The position numbers were made by a program, and so were the translations under genes. 64,000 bases of DNA from Salinigranum marinum (lineage in GTDB: Archaea > Halobacteriota > Halobacteria > Halobacteriales > Haloferacaceae), in assembly GCF_024228675.1 (NCBI RefSeq), contig NZ_CP100461.1, positions 2,291,398 through 2,355,397 of the forward strand, in the 5' to 3' direction. Shown here piece by piece: positions 34,318-42,063 of this stretch. The notes below the pieces were generated by a model. The model had not been told where the DNA came from and made no database searches. It was given only the letters and a program-made list of their open reading frames with translations. Each line of letters opens with the position of its first letter. The first letter of the stretch is position 1.

Positions 34318-34323
34318 GATGCA

Positions 34324-35208
34324 ATGTTCCCAGTTGAATTGCTGAACTCAGAGGCGAGCGCCGCGAACCTGCTGGAGCAGGTTCGCTGGTTCGATGGCCT
34401 CTACTGCCCGCGCTGCCGGTCTGAGTCAGTGATCAAACACGGCAGCTATCGACACTACCAACGGTCTCTCTGTAAGGATTGCGACCGCACGTTCAACCCC
34501 ACGACCGGCACGATCTTCGCGCACGCGAAGATCGGCCTCGACAAGCCCTTGTTCGCGTTCTACACGTTGCTTCGGTTCAACACGAGTATTCGCCAGCTAG
34601 ACGCTGAGCTCGACGTCTCCTACCGGTCACTCCGGCGGCGCGTCGAGCAGTTCGCCAGAACGCTCGACGCGCCAGCCATCGATCTCGTTGGTCCAGTCGA
34701 GATCGACGAAGTGTACGTCACCGCGGGGCTGAAAGGCCGCGAGCGCGACCAGGAGTCGCGCTCGCGTGGCCTGTCGAAACGTGGTCGTGGAAGCTACGCC
34801 GAGGACAAGCCACCGGTGTTCACACTCGTTGATCGCGGCAGCGGTCAGCGATACGTCGTGCCAGCGAAATCAGCTGACGAATCGGCCGTGCGACTCCTCT
34901 TCGGCGCCCGCGAGGAGGAGTCGCTCACTGTCTACACCGACGGATTTCGAGCATACGATCCACTCGAAGATGACGAGAACTTCCAACGAGAAGCGGTGAT
35001 TCACGGCGACGGCGAATACGTAGATGGAGACGCGCACGTGAACTCCTGCGAGAGCCACGCGTCGCTGGCGCGACGGTGGCTCTTGCCGCACCGAGGTGTC
35101 TCAAAAGACAAGCTGACGCCGTATCTCAGAGCGTTCCAACTTCGCCGACGAATCTTCCGCAAACCTGGTCGAGACGCCCTCAAAGAAATCGTTCGAACCG
35201 TTCTCTAA
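34324..35208 (+). CDS. IS1595-family (ISH4-like) transposase
   Basis: 294 aa. An N-terminal zinc ribbon (CPRCRSES and CKDCDR, about 28-55), a helix-turn-helix-like region and the catalytic core: PVEIDEVYV, VYTDGFRAYD and VNSCESHASLARRWL carry the acidic residues. The frame is complete. Internal hairpins are again conspicuous (GCGAACCTGC with GCAGGTTCGC at 34363-34386; CGATCTTCGC with GCGAAGATCG at 34511-34534). Confidence 0.9.
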   Translation: MFPVELLNSEASAANLLEQVRWFDGLYCPRCRSESVIKHGSYRHYQRSLCKDCDRTFNPTTGTIFAHAKIGLDKPLFAFYTLLRFNTSIRQLDAELDVSYRSLRRRVEQFARTLDAPAIDLVGPVEIDEVYVTAGLKGRERDQESRSRGLSKRGRGSYAEDKPPVFTLVDRGSGQRYVVPAKSADESAVRLLFGAREEESLTVYTDGFRAYDPLEDDENFQREAVIHGDGEYVDGDAHVNSCESHASLARRWLLPHRGVSKDKLTPYLRAFQLRRRIFRKPGRDALKEIVRTVL

Positions 35209-35377
35209 CTCACCAACAATGTGCTTCCCATGAGCGAACCATCAATGTCTGATCGAAGTGACGTACTGAATATTAAGCATGAGTTCAGCAAACAACCGAT
35301 CTTCACACCGATGGCGGTGTGAGCCACCTGACGCTCCGAACGGGAGGTTACGAGTCGGTTGGGCCGTAGCCAACGAA

Positions 35378-35681
35378 TCAGGCTATCTGTTGAGCCACGG
35401 CTCTCGTCACCGTTTGGTCGACGATTGCCACTGCGCGTTCGATATCGGGCTCGCGAAGAGAGACGACAGCCCACGGCGAGACAAACGATCGTTCCGAGAG
35501 GCCGCTTCGACGAACCCTCCCTCCAGCGAAATCGATGGTGGGTATTCTCTCGTCGTGATGCCGGCGGCGATGTATTGTTCACCCGCGAATGGGTGTGTCG
35601 CGTCGCTCAAGATGAGGTAGGGTCTTCGAGGAGTTGACCATAGGGATCGGAGGCGACGACGATGCTTCCACGTCGAAGCAT
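35378..35681 (-). pseudogene. PemK/MazF-like toxin remnant with at least two frameshifts
   Basis: An ATG at 35681 starts MLRRGSIVVASDPYGQ, a normal MazF/PemK beginning. The reading then shifts frame (PRRPYLILSDATHPFAGEQY, IAAGITTREYPPS) and shifts again near 35485 to SFVSPWAVVSLREPDIERAV, ending at the TGA 35378-35380. All three pieces align in order with one toxin of about 105 residues. Dead toxin beside a nearly intact antitoxin. Confidence 0.68.
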
Positions 35682-36043
35682 CGCTCGTCGTTCGCTTCAG
35701 CGTCAACATCTGGGAGTGCAGCGTCCCAGTCGGGGTTTGTATCGTAGTGATCGCCCTCGAATCGGTCAGCAACTGCCCGCAGGCCGATCTCACTGGCTGT
35801 TTGAGCGTCGTACGCCTCGATGTTGATCGCCCAATACTCACCTTTGTGTCGGACGAGTCCTCGCTCGTCGAGGCGGCTCAGCGTCGTCCCAACACTTCCT
35901 CGCGGGATGTCGAGTTCGTCGGCAAGTTCGCTCGGTGTGAACCCAAGTTCGGAATGCTGTGCGAGGTGTTCGAGAATCCGCCGCCCGTTCGTTCCTTCAT
36001 CTGGAAGGCTACTCGGATGGTAGCTCTCGAAATCGACCGGCAT
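35579..36043 (-). CDS. MarR-like winged-helix antitoxin with aberrant C-terminal tail
   Basis: 154 aa. MPVDFESYHPSSLPDEGTNG is followed by a clear winged helix: FTPSELADELDIPRGSVGTT, LSRLDERGLVRHKGEYW. After EANDER the frame runs into the toxin gene in a foreign phase, adding about 30 unrelated residues, so the native stop has been lost. The DNA-binding part is intact and could still bind its operator. A second, more damaged copy of the same gene is at 37157-38999. Confidence 0.75.
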   Translation of the reverse strand: MPVDFESYHPSSLPDEGTNGRRILEHLAQHSELGFTPSELADELDIPRGSVGTTLSRLDERGLVRHKGEYWAINIEAYDAQTASEIGLRAVADRFEGDHYDTNPDWDAALPDVDAEANDERCFDVEASSSPPIPMVNSSKTLPHLERRDTPIRG

Positions 36044-36093
36044 TGTAATCTACTGTAACTGTGTGATAACGAGTGTAATTAAGTTTCTGCTAT

Positions 36094-36260
36094 CGGGACG
36101 CATCCAAGCGTGCAGAGGCGTTGGCCGAAGAGTGGGATGACACAGCTGACGAGGCGTGGAACGATCTAGCTGAATGAAGGAGGAGACAGCGCTTCGGCGT
36201 GGCGATGTCGTCATCGCCCAGTTGGACCCCGCCGAGGGTCACGAGGCGAATACAACGAGG
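36094..36260 (+). pseudogene. Truncated MazE-MazF remnant
   Basis: 36094-36177 encodes the C-terminal tail of an antitoxin (SKRAEALAEEWDDTADEAWN) like that at 39357-39593. It overlaps by ATGA the start at 36174 of a MazF-like toxin: RRGDVVIAQLDPAEGHEANT, about 29 residues close to the intact toxin at 39007. Homology stops at 36260 where other DNA begins. A coding-like stretch in another frame (36257-36358, VNFSTAAFARDAKNISDLLR) then leads into the rhomboid gene. Confidence 0.7.
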
Positions 36261-36364
36261 TTAACTTTTCTACCGCAGCCTTTGCTCGAGACGCAAAGAA
36301 CATTTCAGACCTGCTCCGACAGACGCACCCGGACGTTCATGCGGCTGCGACGGCTACCGTGCTC

Positions 36365-37012
36365 ATGAGCAACTGGCCCGTGTCGAACCGATCCAGTGGT
36401 ACCCTGATCCCGCGGACGACCGCTCGGAACGAGCGGAGTCCGACGGCCGAGACCGCGATCGTGTTGATCGGGTTCTTTCTGATCCAGTTTCCACTGACGC
36501 TTTTGGGACTGGTCGGGCTGTTCGCGCTGAGTCCGCTCGTCTTCGTCGAGCCCTGGACGCTCGTCACCAACGTGTACGCTCACGCGAGCCCGGGGCATCT
36601 CGTGGGGAACCTTCTCGGCTTGATCCTGTTCGGAGCGCTCGTCGAGCGTGTGACCAGCCGACGGCGGTTCCACGCGTTCTTTCTGCTCACTGGTATGCTC
36701 GCTGGGCTCGCCGAAGTCGGGGCCGGGACCGTCCTGACGGTACGCCCTCGCGGCGTCCTGGGCGCGTCCGGGGCCGTCTTCGCTCTCATGGGATACCTGA
36801 TCACCGGCAACAGAGTCGCCGATGGACTGCTCCGCAGGGTGGACCGCGTGACCGAGTCGGACCGGGCGACCACGGTTGTGCTCATCTCCGTTGCAGTGAT
36901 ACTCGCGATACTGTTGTCGGGGCCCGGATCGGCTCTCATCGGTCATATGACCGGCCTCGTTCTCGGACTGTTCGCCGGGCGAATCCGGTTGCTCCACCTT
37001 CGGACGAGGTGA
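36365..37012 (+). CDS. Rhomboid-family intramembrane protease
   Basis: 215 aa from the ATG at 36365 (36359 GTG also possible). Six or so membrane helices. Rhomboid hallmarks: the HASPGHLVGNLLG loop, the catalytic Ser in LGASGAVFALMGY and the catalytic His in LIGHMTGLVLGL. All three are in the expected order. The coding-like frame continues upstream without a stop into a segment I cannot identify, so the native N-terminus may have been altered when the locus was rearranged. Confidence 0.85.
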   Translation: MSNWPVSNRSSGTLIPRTTARNERSPTAETAIVLIGFFLIQFPLTLLGLVGLFALSPLVFVEPWTLVTNVYAHASPGHLVGNLLGLILFGALVERVTSRRRFHAFFLLTGMLAGLAEVGAGTVLTVRPRGVLGASGAVFALMGYLITGNRVADGLLRRVDRVTESDRATTVVLISVAVILAILLSGPGSALIGHMTGLVLGLFAGRIRLLHLRTR

Positions 37013-37156
37013 GGATGTTTCGGACCTCCCAGGTGTAGACTCGCGCTGGGCAGTACAGCGCGGTCGTCTGTTCTCATGACGGCATTGTGCGATGATGTGT
37101 CTCCGACGACTGGCCGAACAGTGGACCACGTAGCGAGCGTCGGACCTGTCCGGTCG

Positions 37157-37249
37157 TGATCGCCCTCGAATCGGTCAGCAACTGCCCGCGGGCCGATCTC
37201 ACTGGCTGTTTGAGCGTCGTCCGCCTCGATATTGATCGCCCAATACTCA
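37157..37249 (-). pseudogene. C-terminal fragment of a second MarR-like antitoxin
   Basis: About 93 bases nearly identical to 35754-35846 of the antitoxin at 36043 (reads GEYWAINIEADDAQTASEIG). Its N-terminal part lies beyond the tnpB element at 38812-38999. The gene is split between the KGEYW region and the helix before it. Confidence 0.72.
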
Positions 37250-37414
37250 CCATTAGCTGAATTGAGGCGCTAAGCCCCCTTCCTCAGCGAGCGCCGACCG
37301 AACGGGAGGCGCGAGCAGGGAGGGGATACAGCGCCGCACGGTTCTCATACACTCTACGGTTGCAGGCCCACAGGCCCACGTAATCGCAACTGTTTTGTGC
37401 ATATAGTGAATACG

Positions 37415-37543
37415 ATGCATACGGTGAAACGGACCACAATCACGCTCCGAGAGGACCAACACGAGTGGATTCAGGAACACCACCTAAATCTCTCGTCGTT
37501 CATCCGCGAGCGGCTTGACGAGTATATCGAGGAACACGAGTAG
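37415..37543 (+). CDS. Ribbon-helix-helix protein of the tnpB element
   Basis: 42 aa: MHTVKRTTITLREDQHEWIQ, then NLSSFIRERLDEYIEEH. A complete CopG-like ribbon-helix-helix. It lies inside the inserted element, three bases before the tnpB start, and probably regulates the element. Small RHH genes upstream of tnpB are common in haloarchaeal IS1341-type elements. Confidence 0.7.
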   Translation: MHTVKRTTITLREDQHEWIQEHHLNLSSFIRERLDEYIEEHE

Positions 37544-37546
37544 CGA

Positions 37547-38790
37547 ATGTACTACGCCTACAAGTACCGTCAAAGCCGTCCGACGCCCACCGTGAGGAGT
37601 TGGACCGACACCGAGACATTTGTAGGCAACTGTACAATCACGCGCTCTACCGCTTCGACCAAATTTCCGAGGGCGCAGGCACGCTCAATCAGCGTGTTCG
37701 GTCCATCCGAGACGAAATCCCGTCCCTGAAAGACTGGTGGGATGGCCTCTCGGACGTGTATTCAACAGTTCTGCAAACCACAGTCATGCGAATCGAGCAG
37801 AACGTCAAAGGACTCTCGGCACTCAAGGAAACGGATACGGCGTCGGCCAACTCAAGTGGAAGCCACCACGGGAGTTCCGCAGTTTTCACGTACAGTCAGT
37901 CTGGCTTCAAGCTCGACAAGAAGGGTGGTCAGACTGTGCTGTCACTCTCGAAACTCGCGGACATACCGATTCGGCTTCACCGCGCCATCCCCGACGACGC
38001 CACGCTCAAGCAGGTCACGCTCAAGAAAGAGCCGACGGGCGAGTGGTTTGCCACCTTCGGCGTCCAACTGGACCGTGAACCGCCTGAGACACCCGAGAAT
38101 CCCGAGAAGTGCGTCGGCATCGACGTAGGGATTCTCAAGTACGCCCACGACACCGACGGCACGGCGGTCGGGTCGCTCGACCTCTCCGACGAACGCGAAC
38201 GCTTGGAGCGCGAGCAACGGAAACTCTCGCGGAAGCAACACGGGTCGAACAACTACGAGAAGCAACGGCGGCGCGTGGCGGGGTGTCACGCCGACCTTCG
38301 ACGGAAGCGCCGCGACTTCTTGCACAAGCTCTCGAACTACTACGCTCGGGAGTACGACCTCGTAGCGGTCGAAGACCTGAACGTGAAGGGGATGCTGGAG
38401 TCGCCGTCGAACAGCCGCAACACGGCGTCGGCGGCGTGGCGGACGTTCCTCTCGTTGCTCGAATACAAGTGTGAGCGGAAGGGAACGCACTTCGTCGCGG
38501 TCAACCCGAGAGGGACGACCAAAGAGTGCGCGTCGTGTGGTGTCTCGACAGAGAAACCGTTGTGGGTCCGTGAACACTCCTGTCCCTCGTGCGGGTTCGA
38601 GGCGGACAGAGACGCGAACGCGGCGTGGAACATTCTTTCTCGTGGGCTCAAAGACGTAGGAGTGGGATACTCCGAATCAACGCCTGTGGAGACTGCGCTC
38701 CCTGTGGATACACCTGTGTCTGCAAAGCGCGTCGTGGAAGCAGGAAGCCCTACCCTCAAGGAGCGAACGGCGTCAGCCGTGAGCGAGTAG
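37547..38790 (+). pseudogene. tnpB: TnpB-like gene with three frame lesions
   Basis: ATG at 37547 (MYYAYKYR) loses frame after about eight residues (one base missing at CGTCAAAGCC) and resumes as LDRHRDICRQLYNHALYRFD. A second pair of compensating shifts near 37830-37885 replaces the expected GYGVGQLKWKPPREFRSF with nonsense. The catalytic part is intact: GIDVGILKYAHDT, VAVEDLNVKGML, the zinc ribbon CASCG..CPSCG, and ADRDANAAWNIL. The element is inserted in an antitoxin gene and ends with GTTCAC at 38807-38812. Confidence 0.75.
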
Positions 38791-38811
38791 GGTAGGGTAG
38801 TTCACTCGGAC

Positions 38812-38999
38812 GACTCCCCGCTCGTTGAGGCGGCTCAGCGTCGTCCCAACACTTCCTCGCGGGATGTCGAGTTCGTCGGCAAGTTCGCTCGGTGTGAACC
38901 AAAGTTCGGAATGCCGTGCGAGGTGTTCGAGAATCCGTCGCCCGTTCGTCCCCTCATCTGGAAGATCATTCAGATGGTAGCTCTCGAAATCGACCGGTT
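38812..38999 (-). pseudogene. N-terminal fragment of the second MarR-like antitoxin, start codon lost
   Basis: Nearly identical to the first copy (TPSELADELDIPRGSVGTTL; DLPDEGTNGRRILEHLARH). The ATG of copy 1 is AAA here (KPVDFESYH), so even without the tnpB insertion this copy would not be translated normally. The split halves lie on either side of 37250-38811. Confidence 0.75.
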
Positions 39000-39006
39000 T
39001 TGTAAC

Positions 39007-39360
39007 TCAGTCGAGACCAAGACTCAATTTCAACGCTTCGTCAACCTCCAGCATCGTCGGACTGTCTAGTGAGCCGACGACAGAGTGAATACGTTGTTCG
39101 ATGGAAATCGCACGAATCTGGTCGAGCCGAATCGAAGAATCCTTCTCGAAGGGAGAGCCCGGCGCCTCGACCAACACCTCGAATGGGTACCCCCGATAGG
39201 TTCCTGTCGCAGGTGCGACGATAGTCGTCCCAGAGTTCTTGTTTCCGATGTCGTTTTGCACGACGACCGCCGGTCGCGTCTTGTTCATTTCGTGTCCTTC
39301 CGCCGGGTCAAGCCGGACGATGACGACGTCTCCGCGTCTTACCTCTGGGCGTTCGCTCAT
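39007..39360 (-). CDS. mazF: MazF-like endoribonuclease toxin (intact)
   Basis: 117 aa. PemK/MazF fold markers: VRRGDVVIVRLDPAEGHE, KTRPAVVVQNDIGNKN, TTIVAPATGTYRGYPFEV and SIRLDQIRAISIEQRI, including the conserved RPAVVVQN and Q-x-R elements around the RNA site. Normal length, no frame damage. Overlaps the antitoxin end by ATGA (39357-39360). Confidence 0.88.
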   Translation of the reverse strand: MSERPEVRRGDVVIVRLDPAEGHEMNKTRPAVVVQNDIGNKNSGTTIVAPATGTYRGYPFEVLVEAPGSPFEKDSSIRLDQIRAISIEQRIHSVVGSLDSPTMLEVDEALKLSLGLD

Positions 39361-39593
39361 TCATCAAGTCCGCTCCAGGCTTCGTCCGAGGTTTCGTCCC
39401 ACTCTTTGCCAAGAGAGGCTGCACTCTCGGACGCCTCGCGGTATGCGGCGGCCAGTTCATCTTCGTCAGGACGGTCGGATTCGACCTCGACAACGGCAAC
39501 TGTGACGCGCTTGTTCGCGTATTCGGTTCCGAGATAGATTCGTCCTCGGTCGTCGGTTTCGTTCGTTCGCAAGTCGTTGGCGTCAACTTTCAT
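39357..39593 (-). CDS. mazE: MazE-like antitoxin (intact)
   Basis: 78 aa from MKVDANDLRTN (39593); four in-frame codons upstream allow a slightly earlier start at 39605. A short beta-rich N-terminus (RGRIYLGTEYANKRVTVAVV) and an acidic helical tail (DELAAAYREASESAASLGKE) for toxin binding. Coupled to mazF by ATGA. A short direct repeat of an ACCCACTA-like sequence (39600-39650) lies upstream and may be the operator. Confidence 0.82.
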   Translation of the reverse strand: MKVDANDLRTNETDDRGRIYLGTEYANKRVTVAVVEVESDRPDEDELAAAYREASESAASLGKEWDETSDEAWSGLDE

Positions 39594-39677
39594 CTTGCTA
39601 CCCACTATAACCCACTACTACTTGAAGACTACCCACCATAGCCCACTCTGAATAGCCTCGGAGAGCGAAATGGCATC

Positions 39678-39924
39678 AACAGTTCGAGAAGCCGTGCATC
39701 GTCTTTGAAGACCTCAAAGAGCTGCGCGACAGTATCGACTACGGTACACGGATGAACCGGCGATTGCACCCCCCTCCCGTTCCGCGCTCGTCAGTTCTAT
39801 ACGTCATACAAGACGTCATTTGAGGGTATCCCAACCGCGTGGATTGACCCCGCGTACACGAGTCAACGATGCCCGATGTGTGGACATACGGAGCGCACGA
39901 ACCGAAACAAGAAGCGGTTCAAAT
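39678..39924 (+). pseudogene. TnpB fragment split by a composite transposon (5' part)
   Basis: Encodes QFEKPCIVFEDLKELRDSID, YTSQRCPMCGHTERTNRNKK and so on, close to residues 155-240 of the TnpB at 4671. A small insertion shifts frame near 39770 (CACCCCCCTCCC). The reading continues across the transposon at 41553-41613 (CQSCSHQNHSDRGASV) and stops. Confidence 0.72.
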
Positions 39925-40045
39925 TGCTCTGTTGAATAGCGTTTGATCCGGTCGCTTTCACCGGGTTAAAAGGGTGAAGTCGAGGAATTCGCCTCTGTCC
40001 ATGGAAGTCGAACTCCTCGACTTCGTTAAGCAGTGTCACCTGTTT
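39925..40045 (+). mobile_element. Truncated left IS of the composite transposon
   Basis: Homologous to the first 120 bases of the right IS read on its own strand: same terminal repeat, GGTGAAGTCGAGGAA and the transposase start MEVELLDFVKQCH. It breaks off after 14 codons. Divergence from the right IS shows that these are two related elements and not one duplicated copy. Confidence 0.7.
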
Positions 40046-40159
40046 CGGCCGAAAATATAAATAATAGGTGGCCCATTGTTTATTGTTAACAAATAGCAAT
40101 GGCCACTCATTCGCCTGCCTCCCTGGGAAGCATCAAGTGAAGATGGGACCTGATCTCGG

Positions 40160-40633
40160 ATGCCAGCCACGTACTTCATAACCATCGAGCCGGTTACCGA
40201 GAGCGAGGATGAGGTCCGGCAGATTTTAATCGGGCTTATGAACTCCGAACAACGTGTATCGGAACTCATCGAATCAGGCGGCGTCGTGAGAGAAACGGAC
40301 GACGAAGAAGAGGCAGATTTCATAGATGAGCGTCTGCAGGAGGCTGGCGCCCAAGTCAAAATCAAGCGAAGAGAATCGCAATCAGATGAAGCCGAAGAGT
40401 TCGATGTTGAAGAGAGCCTCCAGAGCGAGCCACTTGACAGAGACATGCCATTAGAGAGCATCAAAGGGATCGGTCCCACCCGAGCGGAAGAGCTCAGGGC
40501 AATCGGTTTCGAGACGGTAGCGGATGTGACAGACGCGAGCAGCGAAGATCTGACTGCGGCTGATAATATCGGCAACTCGCTGGCAGAACGAATCCTCGAT
40601 ACTGTTAGAAGTAGGCCGATTCTGCTCTGTTGA
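40160..40633 (+). CDS. Helix-hairpin-helix protein, cargo of the composite transposon
   Basis: 157 aa. The N-terminal half (MPATYFITIEPVTESEDEVR and on) has an alpha/beta pattern resembling a ribosomal L7/L12 C-terminal-like domain; an acidic linker follows. The C-terminal 60 residues form a helix-hairpin-helix: SIKGIGPTRAEELRAIGFET, VADVTDASSEDLTAADNIGN. Such domains bind DNA non-specifically. The last four codons (ILLC) and the stop lie in the terminal repeat of the right IS, so the native C-terminus may have been clipped. Cargo status is inferred from the outer duplication. Confidence 0.72.
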   Translation: MPATYFITIEPVTESEDEVRQILIGLMNSEQRVSELIESGGVVRETDDEEEADFIDERLQEAGAQVKIKRRESQSDEAEEFDVEESLQSEPLDRDMPLESIKGIGPTRAEELRAIGFETVADVTDASSEDLTAADNIGNSLAERILDTVRSRPILLC

Positions 40634-41552
40634 ATAGATGCTGAGTCATGGTTACAGCGGCTCACACAGTGATTCTACGTTAATGATGGCGAACATCAGT
40701 ACAATTTCACGGAACTGTCGATACCAGCCCAGCGCTCGCACGGCGTCGCCGAGCGAGCGCTTCGTTATCGAGTACGAGGATTCAGCCATCCAGCGCTGAG
40801 AATAGCCTTTTGTTCGGATGAGCGCGTTGTTCATGGCTGCTTTCGGTGATGAACCGCGGTAGTGGACGAGATACTCAACTCGTGTGCGGCAATCTCGTAC
40901 TCAGTGTGCCAGTCTTGAAACCCGTTGTCGGCGGCGACGGTCAGCAGGTCGTCCGCGTTCCGGCGGACGACCTGCGGCCCGGTCTTCGTATCGTGTTTCC
41001 ACCGAGCCGTGATGTGGACGTCAAGAACAGCGAGCGACTCCACATCAGTTAATGTCGTCACTTTCAGCGTCTGTACAGTGCTTCCCGACCGCTGACGGAA
41101 GTACGACGACGCACGACGGCGGTCGAAGAAGGTGCTGTCGAGAGCGGCGTTCCCAGAGTGCGGGTGTTGCTGCGCTGAAACGCGCAGCAACGCCCGCCAC
41201 ACCCACACTTTGAACCGATCGAACGACTTGTAGACCGTGCTGAACTCGGGCAGGTCGTCCCGATCAAGCCCGAGTACATCACGTATCTCAGTCATGTACT
41301 CCAGCCGATTCGGCGTTTCACGGTAGCTATGGCCCTCTTCGAGCCGAAAGCAGTGTAGAACGACGTGAATCCAGCGGGCGAACCCGCCGCTGGCAGGCTC
41401 GCCCGCGTGCTTCCCCAACGCTTGTTTGGCTAGGTGACGACACCGTTCAATGAAGTCGAGGAGGTCGACTTCCATAAGTCAGAATCGAGTTCCTCGACTT
41501 CACCTGTCTAAAACAACGATATCAACCAGTTCGACCGCTATTCAACAGAGCA
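40623..41552 (-). mobile_element. IS5-type element, right component of the composite transposon
   Basis: 930 bp from TGCTCTGTTGAATAG (40623-40637) to the outer right end. Its own flanks (AGGCCGATTC left, GTTCAAAT right) do not match, unlike those of the larger unit. Confidence 0.78.
40652..41475 (-). pseudogene. IS5-type transposase with one frameshift
   Basis: The first 214 codons (41475-40831) hold the two Asp motifs (AALDSTFFDRR, VAADNGFQDW). The frame is lost at CACGAGTTGAG near 40895: the other frame restores VEYLVHYRGSSPKAAMNNAL and carries the Glu (WMAESSYSITKR), ending at 40652. A transposase supplied in trans is needed. Internal hairpins: 40944-40956 with 40963-40975 (13 bp perfect) and 41166-41175 with 41182-41191. 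Confidence 0.82.
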
Positions 41553-41613
41553 GTTCAAATGTCAGTCGTGTTCCCATCAAAACCACAGCGACCGTGGTGC
41601 AAGCGTGAGATAG
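41553..41613 (+). pseudogene. TnpB fragment, 3' part
   Basis: Continues the zinc-ribbon region from the other side of the transposon (FKCQSCSHQNHSDRGASV) and reaches a TAG at 41611-41613. The final RuvC Asp (SDRGAS) is kept, but the tail and right-end hairpin are missing. Confidence 0.65.
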
Positions 41614-41748
41614 CGCTCATTGCGACAGCAACAGCGGCGGTATCTGTGATCATCGCCGAAGTTGAGCCAGAAAGAGGGCGAGCAGGTGCAGTTTTGTCAT
41701 CGCTTTGAGAGCGGGGAGGCGAACACCAGTGAGCGACTCGTCAGTTGA

Positions 41749-41785
41749 CATCCTCCCCGCGGGAAACAGTTGTTGCCGAACCTAA
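41749..41785 (+). mobile_element. Relic: IS200/605 hairpin arm joined to an ISH3-type left end
   Basis: TTGACATCCTCCCCGC and then AACAGTTGTTGCCGAACCTA repeat the junction found at the left of ISH copy 2 (TTGACATCCTCCCCGC, then CAGTAGACGCCGAACCTA). After the terminal repeat the sequence turns into the CTTCG repeat, so only the end remains. Confidence 0.55.
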
Positions 41786-41789
41786 GTGG

Positions 41790-42063
41790 TGCCTCGCCGC
41801 GCTTCACGGCTCGGTCTCGCGGGCAAAGCCCGCGCCCTCGCCGTTCGCTTCGCGGAACTCACTCCGGACGGAAGACTCGCCATGCTCGTCTTCCGAGCCC
41901 CACTCGCTCCGCTCGTGGGACCTCCGTTCGTTCCGCGCTTCGCTCGCCTCCACGGAGCGGGAGCCGCGCTCGCGGTTTCACCGCTCGCTTCGAGGCGCTC
42001 GTTACACTCGCGCCTCGCTTCGCTCGCACCCTCCCGGTGCGCCAGCAGACAAGTGTGGTTGCG
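41790..42063. repeat. CTTCG-loop stem-loop repeat, copy C
   Basis: Shares 41926-41965 (40 bp) with copies A and B and 42021-42062 with copy A. The order of hairpins is the same as in copy A. The 29-bp part shared with copy B is further on at 42272-42300, inside the arm of a long stem (CTCGCTCGCGCC with GGCGCGAGCGAG, about 42274-42318). 42064-42417 contains no gene that I can support. Confidence 0.68.

Larger units (their letters stand above)
34231..35240 (+). mobile_element. ISH4-like (IS1595-family) insertion sequence
   Basis: About 1010 bp. Imperfect inverted ends at 34231-34259 and 35212-35240 (GGAACGCTCTTGGGAAGCA against GGTTCGCTCATGGGAAGCA, then TTGTTGGT on both), 24 of 29 matching. No clear target duplication. 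A relic of a similar left end is at 7674. The leader contains a 9-bp hairpin just upstream of the transposase ATG. Confidence 0.8.
39925..41552. mobile_element. Composite transposon of two related IS5-type ends with a cargo gene
   Basis: Outer ends TGCTCTGTTGAATAGCG (39925-39941) and CGCTATTCAACAGAGCA (41536-41552) are perfect inverted repeats, and the whole 1628-bp unit is flanked by the perfect 8-bp repeat GTTCAAAT at 39917-39924 and 41553-41560. Inside are a truncated left IS (39925-40045), a helix-hairpin-helix gene, and a full-length right IS (40623-41552). The inner end at 40623 has no matching duplication, so the unit appears to have moved as a whole. Confidence 0.8.
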
